A stretch of 64,000 nt of DNA from Bradyrhizobium sp. 186 (GCF_023101685.1 NZ_CP082164.1:434001-498000); one strand, 5' to 3'. Counted from the first letter of the stretch, positions 42,476 through 51,007 are shown. The notes: a model not told the origin generated them from the sequence alone. Program-made: numbers and translations.

Positions 42476-44284
42476 TCAGGCCGTCGCAGCTTCCGCCATA
42501 TATGCGCGCCAGCCGCCATAGGCGGTGATGTCGCGGGCTTCGCCCAGCACCTCCGGCTCGACGAGAAACCCCTTCACTGAACGGCCGTCGGCGAGGCGGA
42601 TCGTGCCGATCGCCATCGGCGCAGGAATCGCGTTGACGAATTTGCCGAAGGCGGACGACGACAGCGACCAGATCTCGAGCTCGATCGACGCGCCATTGCC
42701 GGCTTCGACCCGCAGCATGCCGGGCTTCGGTGGCGTGGTCTGCAGCGCATAGAGCTTGTAGTCCGGCGCGGTCCTGGTCGTCTCGATCAGATGCCCGTTC
42801 AGCGTCTTCAATTCGCCGTTCAACGCCATGCCGGAAAGATGCGCGCCGACCACCGCGATCGGAATTTCGTCAGCAGTGCTTGCCTTTAACGGCGCGAGCG
42901 GTGCTTGCGCAGTCCCCTTCGCACCAACGGTCAGCTTGGTGTCTGCATGGAAGACGCGACCGATGCTGGCGAGCAGCGCATCACGTCCTGCCTGAGCGAG
43001 AAGTGTGATGCCGAACGGAATGCCGTCAGCGCGCATCGCTGCCGGCAGCGCCAGGCCGCAGAGGTCGAGCAAATTCACAAAATTGGTGTAGGTGCCGAGC
43101 CGGCTGTTGAGCTCGATCGGATTGGCGAGCACCTGCGCGGTTGTATACGCCGTCGGCGCCGTCGGCAGCACCAGCGCGTCGATGTTGGCAAAGGTCCGCT
43201 CGGCGATCTTGCGCAGGCCCTGCAGACGATAGAGCGCGGAGAAGGTCTCAGCCGCCGTGAGCCGCGCGCCGGCTGCGGTGATCTCGCGCGTCACCGGATG
43301 GATCGAGTCCGGGGCAGAGGCGAGCAAATTGCGGATCACGAGATAGCGCTCGGCGACCCATGGTCCCTCGTAGAGCAGGCGGGCGGTCTCGTAGAACGGC
43401 TCGAGGTCGAACTCGACCAGCGTCGCGCCGAGCGCCGTCCAGCGCTTCAGCGCCTCGCCATAGGCTGCTTCCGTTTTCTTGTCGCCGAAGAAGATCAATT
43501 GCCCGTTGCGCGGCACGCCGAGGCGCAGATTCGCCGGGAACGGCGTGATCGCGCCCAGCGCCCGGTCGCGCGAGAACGGGTCGGCCTGATCGGGCCCCGC
43601 CATCACAGACAGCGCCGTGGCGGCATCGTCCACGGTCAAAGCGAATACCGAGATGCAGTCGAGCGTGCGGCAGGCCGGCACGAGGCCAGCGGTCGAGATC
43701 ATGCCGAGGCTCGGCTTCAAGCCGACGATGTTGTTGAGCATCGCCGGCACGCGTCCGCTGCCGGCGGTGTCGGTGCCGAGCGACAGCGGCACGAGCCCGG
43801 CACCAACGGCGGTCGCCGATCCCGAACTCGATCCGCCGGGAATGAGATCGTCGCGGACCGAATTGCGGGGGATGCCATAGGGCGAGCGCACGCCGACGAG
43901 GCCGGTTGCGAACTGGTCGAGATTGGTCTTGCCGATGATGATGGCGCCGGCGGCGCGCAGGCGCTCTACCGCGGTGGAATCATGCGTTGGCGTGTAGGCG
44001 AAGGCCGGGCAGGCGGCGGTGGTCGGAAAGCCGAGCGCGTCGATATTGTCCTTCACCGCCACCGGCACGCCGAACAGCGGCAGGCTGGCGGCGTCCTTTC
44101 GCGCGGCGAGCCTCTCGGCCTCCGCGATCGCATCCGTCTCGTCGCGCAGGCTGATGAAGACGGCGGGATCGTTGTGGTCTCGGATGCGCTGATAGCTGCG
44201 CGCGATCGTCTGCGCTGGCGTGACCGTGCCCGCGCGATGCGCGGCCACAATCGCGGCGATCGTTTCAGGCTGCTCAGCCCTCAT
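42476..44284 (-). CDS. atzF: Allophanate hydrolase
   Basis: A 602-residue two-domain enzyme that converts allophanate to ammonia and carbon dioxide. The N-terminal amidase domain has its lysine in GVPVAVKDNIDALG, the cis-serine in PGGSSSGSATAVG and the nucleophile in GTDTAGSGRVPA. The C-terminal allophanate hydrolase domain (about 470-600) runs from IPIAVVGAHLSGMALNGELK to DITAYGGWRAYM. ATG at 44284 is chosen because the sigma-54 promoter puts the RNA start near 44313, so an upstream GTG at 44314 cannot be used. It is convergent with the atzGEH operon and has its own promoter. Confidence 0.94.
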   Translation of the reverse strand: MRAEQPETIAAIVAAHRAGTVTPAQTIARSYQRIRDHNDPAVFISLRDETDAIAEAERLAARKDAASLPLFGVPVAVKDNIDALGFPTTAACPAFAYTPTHDSTAVERLRAAGAIIIGKTNLDQFATGLVGVRSPYGIPRNSVRDDLIPGGSSSGSATAVGAGLVPLSLGTDTAGSGRVPAMLNNIVGLKPSLGMISTAGLVPACRTLDCISVFALTVDDAATALSVMAGPDQADPFSRDRALGAITPFPANLRLGVPRNGQLIFFGDKKTEAAYGEALKRWTALGATLVEFDLEPFYETARLLYEGPWVAERYLVIRNLLASAPDSIHPVTREITAAGARLTAAETFSALYRLQGLRKIAERTFANIDALVLPTAPTAYTTAQVLANPIELNSRLGTYTNFVNLLDLCGLALPAAMRADGIPFGITLLAQAGRDALLASIGRVFHADTKLTVGAKGTAQAPLAPLKASTADEIPIAVVGAHLSGMALNGELKTLNGHLIETTRTAPDYKLYALQTTPPKPGMLRVEAGNGASIELEIWSLSSSAFGKFVNAIPAPMAIGTIRLADGRSVKGFLVEPEVLGEARDITAYGGWRAYMAEAATA

Positions 44285-44323
44285 GGCGACAAAACTCCGG
44301 CAACTTGTCTTCACCCGGATTGA

Positions 44324-44339
44324 AGCAAGCGATGTGCCA
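44324..44339 (-). promoter_or_regulatory. Sigma-54 (-24/-12) promoter of atzF
   Basis: On the minus strand TGGCACATCGCTTGCT fits the RpoN consensus; GG and GC are 10 nt apart. The predicted start near 44313 leaves a leader of about 29 nt before the atzF ATG. It is the second such promoter in this block, the other being at 32391, so both transcription units are probably switched on together under nitrogen limitation. Confidence 0.87.
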
Positions 44340-44454
44340 TTGTGTACAGAATCCGGGCAGGGCCGACGTTCCGGATATTATCGAAGGATCAGTGAGTTGG
44401 GGGGTATTTCGATTGTCGAGCGGGCTGTCGCGCCAGCGTCCCATTATGGGCATT

Positions 44455-44471
44455 TGCCCAAATTCTGGGCA
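44455..44471. promoter_or_regulatory. NtrC-like dyad upstream of the atzF promoter
   Basis: TGCCCAAATTCTGGGCA is a perfect 6-bp inverted repeat with a 5-nt spacer. It keeps the TGC-N11-GCA frame of NtrC enhancer sites, though the inner bases differ from the enteric consensus. It lies about 120 bp upstream of the -24/-12 element, a normal distance for an enhancer. A GGGCATTTGCCC palindrome overlaps its left arm. Confidence 0.45.
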
Positions 44472-44478
44472 GTCGGGA

Positions 44479-44985
44479 TCAGGTGAAGCAGGCCAGGATC
44501 TGGAGCAGCCGCTGCCGGTTCGCCTTGCCGATCTTCTCCTCCACATGCCGCTCGTGCGCTGCGGCGAGCCGCTTGAATCTTGCCAGCGCCGTATCGCCCT
44601 GTGCGGTGAGGTGCAGCGCATGGGAGCGACGATCCGCCTTTGACTTGATCCGCTTCACCAGCCTGCGCTGCTCGAGGCTGTCGAGCAGGTGCACCAGCCG
44701 GGCGCGCTCGATGCCGAGGCGTTTTGCCACCGCCATCTGCGAGAGGCCCGGGTTGGCTCCGATGACGGTCAGTACCGAATACTGCGTTGGCCGGATATCG
44801 ACGTCGCCGAGCGTCTTGATGAAGTCCTGAAAAATCCAGATCTGGAAACGCCGCACCGCGTAGCCGGCGTGCCCGACCAGCGCGTCGAGCCCGATCTCGT
44901 CCGCGTCGTTGCGCCGCGCCAAGCCGTTGCCCGCACGTTTGCGTGGGGAAGGGCGGGTGTCGGTTCGGGCTACGCTTGCTGTCAC
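44479..44985 (-). CDS. MarR-family regulator, probably of the feruloyl-CoA synthetase gene
   Basis: A 168-residue MarR-type winged-helix regulator (FQIWIFQDFIKTLGDVDIRP, VAKRLGIERARLVHLLDSLE, RRLVKRIKSKADRRSHALHL). It is divergent from the feruloyl-CoA synthetase gene; the 153-bp gap contains a dyad operator candidate. Members beside hydroxycinnamate genes are usually repressors released by the CoA thioester. GTG at 44985 is chosen for the GGAG site 7 nt upstream; upstream in-frame sequence crosses the operator. Confidence 0.9.
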   Translation of the reverse strand: MTASVARTDTRPSPRKRAGNGLARRNDADEIGLDALVGHAGYAVRRFQIWIFQDFIKTLGDVDIRPTQYSVLTVIGANPGLSQMAVAKRLGIERARLVHLLDSLEQRRLVKRIKSKADRRSHALHLTAQGDTALARFKRLAAAHERHVEEKIGKANRQRLLQILACFT

Positions 44986-45038
44986 GTCGTGTCTCCTGCC
45001 TTCCAGTTCTTGTAACGCCTTCGCCGAAGAAGAGGAAG

Positions 45039-45059
45039 ATTGTTGTTGACGACAACAAT
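45039..45059. promoter_or_regulatory. Candidate MarR operator between marR and fcs
   Basis: ATTGTTGT and ACAACAAT are perfect 8-bp arms around TGACG in the divergent promoter region, AT-rich in a GC-rich neighbourhood. Size and symmetry suit a MarR dimer, which would control both genes. Binding is inferred. Confidence 0.6.
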
Positions 45060-45138
45060 TGCTCTGCCCAACATCATAAGCAAAGCAGCCCGGAACGAGG
45101 CTGCGGCCGATCCCGGGTCGCGGGCGAGGAGGAAACAC

Positions 45139-46995
45139 ATGACAGCCGCCCCACGCGGTGACGCTTCAAGCCTGTTTGCAATGCCGAAAACCGTCGCAGA
45201 GCATCGCGCCGACGCCAGCATCGTGCTGCGCTCGCCCGAGCCCTTGCGCGAGAGCGCGCGCTGCGTCGGCGACTGGCTGGAGCATTGGGCGCGGCAAACG
45301 CCCGACACGATCTTCCTCGCCGAGCGCGGCAATATTGAAGGTCCTTGGACCACCGTCACCTATGCGCAGGCGCTGCGGCAGGTGAGGGGAGCAGCATCCT
45401 GGATTTTGGCACAGGGCCTCAGCGCAGAACGCCCGCTCGTGATCCTCTCCGACAACAGCATCGACCACGCACTGCTCGCGCTCGCCGCGCAGCATGTCGG
45501 CGTGCCCTCGGCTGCGATCTCGCCGGCCTATTCGCTGATGTCCAGGGACTTCGACAAGCTGAGAAGCATGATTGCGCTGCTTGAGCCCGGCGCGATCTAT
45601 GTCTCCGCGACAAAGCCGTTCGCTGCGGCGCTCGCCGCAATCAAGCCGCTGCACCAGGCGCAGATCATCAGTGGCAATGCTGATGATGCCGACACGCTCG
45701 CGTTCCGCACCATCGCGGCAACGCCCGAAACGCCTGGTGTCGCAAAAGCCTTTGCCGCAGTGACGCCGGACACAATCGCAAAATTCCTGTTCACCTCGGG
45801 CTCGACCGGCACGCCGAAAGCCGTCATCAACACCCAGCGCATGCTGACCTCCAGCCAACAAGCCAAGGCGCAGACCTGGACCTTTCTTGAGCAGGGGCGC
45901 GGCGGTCTCGTCATTCTCGACTGGCTGCCATGGAGCCACACGTTTGGCGCCAACCACAATTTCAACCTGGTGCTGCGCAATGGCGGCTCGCTTTACGTTG
46001 ACGGCGGCAAGCCCGCGCCCGGGCTTTTTGCGACGTCACTCGCCAATTTGAAAAGCGTGATGCCGACGGTCTATTTCAACGTGCCGCGCGGCTTCGACAT
46101 GCTGATCGCAGCGCTGCGCGGCGACGATGAGTTGCGCCGCCGCTTCTTCGGCGAGGTGAAGTTCGCCTTTTATGCCGGCGCCGCGTTGCCGCAGAATCTC
46201 TGGGATGCGCTCGAACAGCTCTCCGTCGAGACTGTCGGCCGGCCACTGCCGATGGTGTCGGCCTGGGGCTCGACCGAGACCTCGCCGCTCGCAACCGACT
46301 GCCATTTCCTCGCCGAACGCTCGGGCAACATCGGCGTGCCCATTCCCGGCACCGAATTGAAGCTCGTTGCCTCCGGCGACAAGCTCGAGGTGCGCGTGCG
46401 CGGCCCCAACGTCACGCCGGGCTACTGGAAGGCGCCGGAGCTGACGAAGCATGCTTTTGACGAGGAGGGCTTTTATCTCATCGGCGATGCCGTGACATTC
46501 GCCGATGCCGCGCGGCCGGAGCGCGGCCTGTTCTTCGATGGCCGTGTCGCGGAGGATTTCAAGCTCAATTCCGGCACCTGGGTCAGCGTCGGCACGCTGC
46601 GCGTTGCCGGCATCGCGGCGTTGGCGCCGCTCGCGCAGGATATCGTCGTGACCGGTCATGGCGGCGACGAGGTGAGATTTCTGGTCTTCCCGAACATCGC
46701 CGCCTGCCGCGCGCATGCTGGCCTGCCAGAGACGTCGGGCGCGAATGAGGTGCTGAGCCACGACAAGGTCAGAACCGCGATCGCGCAGGGTCTTGCAAAG
46801 CTGAAGCGGCAGAGCGCCAACTCCTCCGGCCACGCCACGCGCGCCATGCTGCTCGCAGAGCCGCCGTCCGTCGACGGCGGCGAGATCACCGACAAGGGTT
46901 ACATCAACCAGCGCGCCGTGCTGACGCGCCGCGCGGATGCGGTGGCGCGGTTGAACGACGATGCGTCGGGTGAGTGGATCGGCTGCGCAGTTTGA
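45139..46995 (+). CDS. fcs: Feruloyl-CoA synthetase
   Basis: A 618-residue adenylate-forming enzyme that would activate ferulate or related hydroxycinnamates or aromatic acids with ATP and CoA. The phosphate-binding loop FLFTSGSTGTPKAV is at about 216-229, and later motifs are VSAWGSTETSPLATD, PGYWKAPELTKHAFDEEGFY and IGDAVTFAD. The length and the FDGRVAEDFKLNSGTWVSVG segment are typical of the FCS subgroup. ATG at 45139 has a strong GGAGGAAA site. Genes for the hydratase/lyase and vanillin dehydrogenase of the usual pathway are not adjacent. Confidence 0.88.
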   Translation: MTAAPRGDASSLFAMPKTVAEHRADASIVLRSPEPLRESARCVGDWLEHWARQTPDTIFLAERGNIEGPWTTVTYAQALRQVRGAASWILAQGLSAERPLVILSDNSIDHALLALAAQHVGVPSAAISPAYSLMSRDFDKLRSMIALLEPGAIYVSATKPFAAALAAIKPLHQAQIISGNADDADTLAFRTIAATPETPGVAKAFAAVTPDTIAKFLFTSGSTGTPKAVINTQRMLTSSQQAKAQTWTFLEQGRGGLVILDWLPWSHTFGANHNFNLVLRNGGSLYVDGGKPAPGLFATSLANLKSVMPTVYFNVPRGFDMLIAALRGDDELRRRFFGEVKFAFYAGAALPQNLWDALEQLSVETVGRPLPMVSAWGSTETSPLATDCHFLAERSGNIGVPIPGTELKLVASGDKLEVRVRGPNVTPGYWKAPELTKHAFDEEGFYLIGDAVTFADAARPERGLFFDGRVAEDFKLNSGTWVSVGTLRVAGIAALAPLAQDIVVTGHGGDEVRFLVFPNIAACRAHAGLPETSGANEVLSHDKVRTAIAQGLAKLKRQSANSSGHATRAMLLAEPPSVDGGEITDKGYINQRAVLTRRADAVARLNDDASGEWIGCAV

Positions 46996-47015
46996 ATGCG
47001 CTACCCTCGCGCCAC

Positions 47016-47190
47016 ATCGTCATTCCTAGCGCAGCGAAGCAATCCAGAATCCCGCCGCGGAAAGGCTCTGGATACTTCGCTGCGCTCGCAACGACAGCGA
47101 TTGGGCGCGCTCTCGACTTCAATGAGCATCGTGTTCGTGGACGCAGCCCCTCACCCCACCCTCTCCCCGTGAAGGGCGGGGAGAGGGTGC
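47016..47190. repeat. Family H palindrome (47016-47097) and a single family A-type stem (47146-47190)
   Basis: The first part has the arms CGTCATTCCTAGCGCAGCGA and TCGCTGCGCTCGCAACGACA around CCAGAATCCC. The second is one stem, CCCTCTCCCCGTGAAGGGCG followed by GGGAGAGGG. Together they account for about half of the 416-bp gap between fcs and the next marR gene. The remainder (47191-47395) contains no gene I can support. Confidence 0.65.
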
Positions 47191-47395
47191 GAAGCAGCTT
47201 GCCCAATAGGCCAGCTGTTCTGCCGCAATATCCTGCTGGATTCTTTTGTTGCCTAAGCAACTAATTTATGCGAACCGTTCCAAACAGGGATGACGGCGGA
47301 GGAACCGCTGCGCTTGATTTGGGAGGAAACATGCTCGGCAGGAATAGTGCCGTGGGCAAACGCCGGCGTATACCTAAGAACGGCAGGGGATCGCG

Positions 47396-47416
47396 GCTGA
47401 CGCGCGACGCGTCAGC
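47396..47416. terminator. Hairpin overlapping the marR stop codon
   Basis: GCTGACGCG and CGCGTCAGC form a perfect 9-bp stem with a CGA loop; the marR stop codon lies in one arm. There is no following T-run, so it is not a standard rho-independent terminator but may protect or end the transcript. Confidence 0.35.
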
Positions 47417-47918
47417 TACCGTTGCCGCCGGTCACCGCGCCGAGATTTTCGTGCAGCCGGCGCAACAGATCGATCAGCACCTCCCGCTCGTCCTTGTTGA
47501 GGCACGACAACAGGCGTCGCTCGCGCTCGAACGCCGCGGCGATCACCTTGTCATGGGTGGCGCGGCCCTTGGCCGTCAGCGAGATCGAATGGGTGCGGCC
47601 GTCATTCGGGTCGGTGCGGATCGAAACCAGTCCGCGCTTCTCCAGACCGGCAAGCGTCCGGCTCACGGGACCCTTGTCAAAGCCGATGACCTGGCAGATG
47701 CGGGAGGCCGGAATGCTGGGCTCGATCGCCAGCAGCGACATGATCCGCCATTCCGTGACGTTGACGCCGAATTGCCGCTGATAGAACGCGGTCGCGCTGT
47801 TCGAGAGCTTGTTGGCGATGAAGGTGATGAACGCCGGAACGTAACGGTCGAGGTCCAGCGTCGGTCCCACCTCGGCGGACGCAGGTTTTTGGCGAGATCT
47901 GGTCGAAGGCGGCGGCAT
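47412..47918 (-). CDS. MarR-family regulator beside the P450 genes
   Basis: A 168-residue MarR-type regulator (FGVNVTEWRIMSLLAIEPSI, RICQVIGFDKGPVSRTLAGL, KRGLVSIRTDPNDGRTHSI). It is divergent from the P450-ferredoxin-binding protein genes across only 83 bp, so it is likely their local regulator, responding to an aromatic acid or its CoA ester. The N-terminus up to about residue 20 is not conserved and the exact start is uncertain. Confidence 0.9.
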   Translation of the reverse strand: MPPPSTRSRQKPASAEVGPTLDLDRYVPAFITFIANKLSNSATAFYQRQFGVNVTEWRIMSLLAIEPSIPASRICQVIGFDKGPVSRTLAGLEKRGLVSIRTDPNDGRTHSISLTAKGRATHDKVIAAAFERERRLLSCLNKDEREVLIDLLRRLHENLGAVTGGNGS

Positions 47919-48001
47919 AACCTGATTTGGACTTTCGGCGTGTCCGCAGACCTAAGGGCATGCGCTTGCGTTTCACAAGATCAAAATGAGGGAGAACAAC
48001 A

Positions 48002-49222
48002 ATGAGTGCATCTGGCTCCCCTCTATCCACCGGCGGCACGGCCGTTCCGCATCTCGACGTCGATCCCTTCGCGATGAACTTTTTTGCCGACCCCTATCCC
48101 ACGCATGAGAAGCTACGGGAGGCGGGACCGGTCGTCTATCTCGACAAATGGAACGTCTATGGCGTGGCGCGCTATGCCGAAGTCCATGCCGTGCTGAATG
48201 ATCCTGCAACATTCTGCTCCAGCCGCGGCGTCGGTCTCAGCGATTTCAAGAAGGAGACGCCGTGGCGGCCGCCGAGCCTGATCCTCGAGGCCGATCCGCC
48301 CGCGCACACCCGCACCCGTGCCGTACTCTCCAAGGTGCTGTCGCCGACCGTGATGAAGCAGGCGCGCGACCGCTTTGCCGCGGCGGCGGAGGAACGGGTC
48401 GATGCCCTGCTGGAAAAGCGCAGCTTCGATGCAATCGCGGACCTCGCGGAGGCCTATCCGCTCTCGATCTTCCCGGATGCGCTCGGGCTCAAGCCGGAGG
48501 GTCGCGAGCATCTGATCCCCTACGCGAGCCTCGTCTTCAACGCGTTCGGACCACCGAACCAGTTGCGCCAGGAAGCGATCGCGCGATCGGCGCCGCACCA
48601 GGCCTATGTCACCGAGCAGTGCCAGCGCGACAATCTCGCACCCGGCGGCTTTGGCGCCTGCATTCACGCCCGCGTCGACGACGGCGAGATCACCGCGACC
48701 GAGGCGCCGCTGCTGGTGCGCTCGCTGCTGTCGGCCGGGCTGGACACGACCGTCAACGGCATCGGTGCTGCGCTCTATTGCCTCGCGCGCTTTCCCGACC
48801 AATGGCAGCGCTTGCGCGGCGACCTCTCGCTCGCGCGCAATGCCTTCGAGGAGGCCGTGCGCTTCGAAAGCCCGGTGCAGACCTTCTTCCGCACCACCAC
48901 GCGCGACGTCGAGCTCTCCGGCGCGACGATCGGCGAGGGCGAGAAAGTGTTGATGTTTCTTGCCGCCGCCAACCGCGATCCGCGGCGCTGGGACAAGCCG
49001 GACAGCTACGACATCAGCCGCCGCACGTCCGGCCATGTCGGCTTCGGCTCCGGCATCCACATGTGCGTCGGCCAGCTCGTCGCCCGCCTCGAGGGCGAGG
49101 TGATGCTGACCGCGCTGGCCCGGCGCATCGCGACAATCGAGATCACCGGCGAACCAAAGCGGCGCTTCAACAATACGCTGCGCGGGCTCGACAGCCTGCC
49201 GGTCACCGTCACCCCGGCCTGA
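48002..49222 (+). CDS. Cytochrome P450, CYP199A-like
   Basis: A 406-residue class I P450. The I-helix oxygen-activation motif is in LLSAGLDTTVNGIG, the ExxR pair in EEAVRFESPVQTFFRTT and the haem cysteine in FGSGIHMCVGQ (about residue 355). The pattern is closest to CYP199A enzymes of Rhodopseudomonas and Bradyrhizobium, which oxidise para-substituted benzoates such as 4-methoxybenzoate by O-demethylation. That activity is inferred. The gene starts with ATG after a GGGAG site and is followed after 12 bp by its ferredoxin. Confidence 0.92.
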   Translation: MSASGSPLSTGGTAVPHLDVDPFAMNFFADPYPTHEKLREAGPVVYLDKWNVYGVARYAEVHAVLNDPATFCSSRGVGLSDFKKETPWRPPSLILEADPPAHTRTRAVLSKVLSPTVMKQARDRFAAAAEERVDALLEKRSFDAIADLAEAYPLSIFPDALGLKPEGREHLIPYASLVFNAFGPPNQLRQEAIARSAPHQAYVTEQCQRDNLAPGGFGACIHARVDDGEITATEAPLLVRSLLSAGLDTTVNGIGAALYCLARFPDQWQRLRGDLSLARNAFEEAVRFESPVQTFFRTTTRDVELSGATIGEGEKVLMFLAAANRDPRRWDKPDSYDISRRTSGHVGFGSGIHMCVGQLVARLEGEVMLTALARRIATIEITGEPKRRFNNTLRGLDSLPVTVTPA

Positions 49223-49234
49223 CGAGGAGTTTTG

Positions 49235-49558
49235 ATGCCCGCCATTACCTTCATCCATCCCGACGGCAAGTCCGACCGCGTCGAGACCAGCGACGGCGAG
49301 AGCGCCATGCAGGCCGCGACCCGCCACGGCCTCGACGGAATTTTGGCCGAATGCGGCGGCAATGCCATGTGCGCGACCTGTCACGTCTATGTCGACGAGG
49401 GCTGGCTCGCGCGGCTGCCGGCGATCGCCGACGACGAGGACGCGCTGCTCGATGGCACCGCCACCGAGCGGCTGCCCGCGAGTCGGCTGTCCTGCCAGAT
49501 CATGATCACGTCCGAGCTCGACGGGCTCGTGCTGAGACTGCCGGAGCGGCAGGTCTGA
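49235..49558 (+). CDS. [2Fe-2S] ferredoxin for the P450
   Basis: A 107-residue vertebrate/Pdx-type ferredoxin. The cluster ligands are Cys40, Cys46 and Cys49 (AECGGNAMCATCHVY) and Cys87 (RLSCQI). It would pass electrons to the adjacent P450, like palustrisredoxin. No ferredoxin reductase gene is in the window, so a shared reductase is needed. ATG at 49235 follows GAGGAG by 5 nt. Confidence 0.94.
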   Translation: MPAITFIHPDGKSDRVETSDGESAMQAATRHGLDGILAECGGNAMCATCHVYVDEGWLARLPAIADDEDALLDGTATERLPASRLSCQIMITSELDGLVLRLPERQV

Positions 49559-49616
49559 GTTTTCAAACGTGCCGGAAACGACCGGCGCGACAACAAGTCA
49601 AATAGGGGAGGAAACC

Positions 49617-50828
49617 ATGAAACATCTAAAGTGGACGCTCGCGCTGGCCGCGAGCCTCATGAGCGGCGCGGCGAACGCCGAGATGTCGGACAATGTCGTG
49701 CGCGTCGGCGTGCTCAACGACATTTCCGGCATCTTCCAGGACACCAACGGCATGGGCTCGGTCGAAGCCGCACGCATGGCGGCCGAGGACTTCAACGGCG
49801 GCGGCAAAGCTATCAAGGTCGAGATCGTCTATGCCGACCACCAGAACAAGGCCGACGTCGGCAATGCGATCGCGCGCAAATGGCTTGACGTCGAAGGCGT
49901 CGACGCCATCGTCGACGTACCGAATTCGGCGGTCGGCCTCTCCATCAACACGCTGCTGCGCGACAGCCGCATGACCTTCCTGGCGTCCTCGACGGCAAGC
50001 TCCGATCTCACCGGCAAGGCCTGCTCGCCCAACACCATCCAATGGGTCAACGACGCCTGGGCGACCGGCAACACCACGGCGGCCGCGATGCTGTCGCGCG
50101 GCGGCAAGGACTGGTATTTCCTCACGGTCGACTACGCGCTCGGCAAGGGCATCGAGGCGGAGGCGCAGAAATACATCGAGGGGCACGGCGGCAAGGTGTT
50201 GGGCTCCAGCAAGCACCCGCTCGGCACCTCCGATTTCGCCTCCTTCCTGTTGCAGGCCCAGGGTTCGAAGGCGCAGGTGATCGGGCTTGCCAACGCCGGC
50301 GGCGACACCATCAACGCGGTGAAGCAGGCGGCCGAATTCGGTATTCAGCAGGGCGGCCAGAAGCTCGTCGCCTTCCTGCTCTTCATCAACGACGTCCACG
50401 GCATGGGCATCAAGGTCGCGCAGGGCCTCCAGCTCATGGAAGCCTTCTACTGGGACATGAACGACGACACCCGTGCCTTCGCAAAACGCTTCGCCGCGCG
50501 GCCCGGCATGAACGGCAAGATGCCGAGCGGCAACCAGGCCGGCGTCTATGCCTCCACACTCGCCTATCTCAACGCGGTCGCGGCCATCGGCAGCGACAAC
50601 GCAAAGGACGTCGTGCCCGAGATGAAGAAGTTCAAAGGCAAGGACAAGCTGTTCGGCGACACTGCCATCCGCCAGGACGGCCGCGTCGTGCATCCTATGT
50701 ATCTGTTCGAGGTGAAGAAGCCGGAGGAGTCGAAGTACCCCTACGACTATTACAAGCTGGTCTCGACGATTTCGGCGGACCAGGCGTTTCGCCCGTTGGC
50801 GGAGGGTGGGTGCGAGCTGGTGAAGTAG
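49617..50828 (+). CDS. Branched-chain-type ABC transporter binding protein, orphan (P450 cluster)
   Basis: A 403-residue periplasmic binding protein of the Peripla_BP_6 type with a Sec signal peptide (cleavage near residue 21). Family segments: VVRVGVLNDISGIFQDTNGM, VDVPNSAVGLSINTLLRDSR and KDWYFLTVDYALGKGIEAEA. Related proteins bind aromatic acids. It follows the ferredoxin gene by 58 bp with its own strong site (GGGGAGGAAA) and is probably in the same operon, so its ligand is likely the P450 substrate. Permease and ATPase genes are lacking here. Confidence 0.9.
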   Translation: MKHLKWTLALAASLMSGAANAEMSDNVVRVGVLNDISGIFQDTNGMGSVEAARMAAEDFNGGGKAIKVEIVYADHQNKADVGNAIARKWLDVEGVDAIVDVPNSAVGLSINTLLRDSRMTFLASSTASSDLTGKACSPNTIQWVNDAWATGNTTAAAMLSRGGKDWYFLTVDYALGKGIEAEAQKYIEGHGGKVLGSSKHPLGTSDFASFLLQAQGSKAQVIGLANAGGDTINAVKQAAEFGIQQGGQKLVAFLLFINDVHGMGIKVAQGLQLMEAFYWDMNDDTRAFAKRFAARPGMNGKMPSGNQAGVYASTLAYLNAVAAIGSDNAKDVVPEMKKFKGKDKLFGDTAIRQDGRVVHPMYLFEVKKPEESKYPYDYYKLVSTISADQAFRPLAEGGCELVK

Positions 50829-50860
50829 GGAACGGCGTTGCGGCGAGCGCGGTTCTCTTC

Positions 50861-50997
50861 GCCTCTCCCCGCGTGCGGGGAGAGGCCGACGCGCGCAGCG
50901 CGACGGGTGAGGGGGAGCTTCCGCGAGTCCCACTCTCACTGTGATTGCGGAGGCAGCCCCTCACCCCAACCCTCTCCCCGTAAGAACGGGGAGAGGG
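50861..50997. repeat. Family A palindromic intergenic repeat, copy 6
   Basis: GCCTCTCCCCGCGTGCGGGG with AGAGGC at the left and CCCTCTCCCCGTAAGAACGG with GGAGAGGG at the right are two stem units; GAGTCCCACTC lies between. The gap is between convergent genes. Confidence 0.75.
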
Positions 50998-51007
50998 AGA
51001 AAAACCC

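Noticed and set aside
44451..44471. GGGCA/TGCCC stems downstream of marR as a rho-independent terminator
   Set aside because: No T-run follows in the marR direction; the spacing fits an enhancer site for atzF better.
47331..48005. ATG with a strong GGGAGGAAAC site upstream, opening a plus-strand frame across marR
   Set aside because: The frame is antisense to marR with no family features; the start may be a relic of a lost gene but nothing supports a product.
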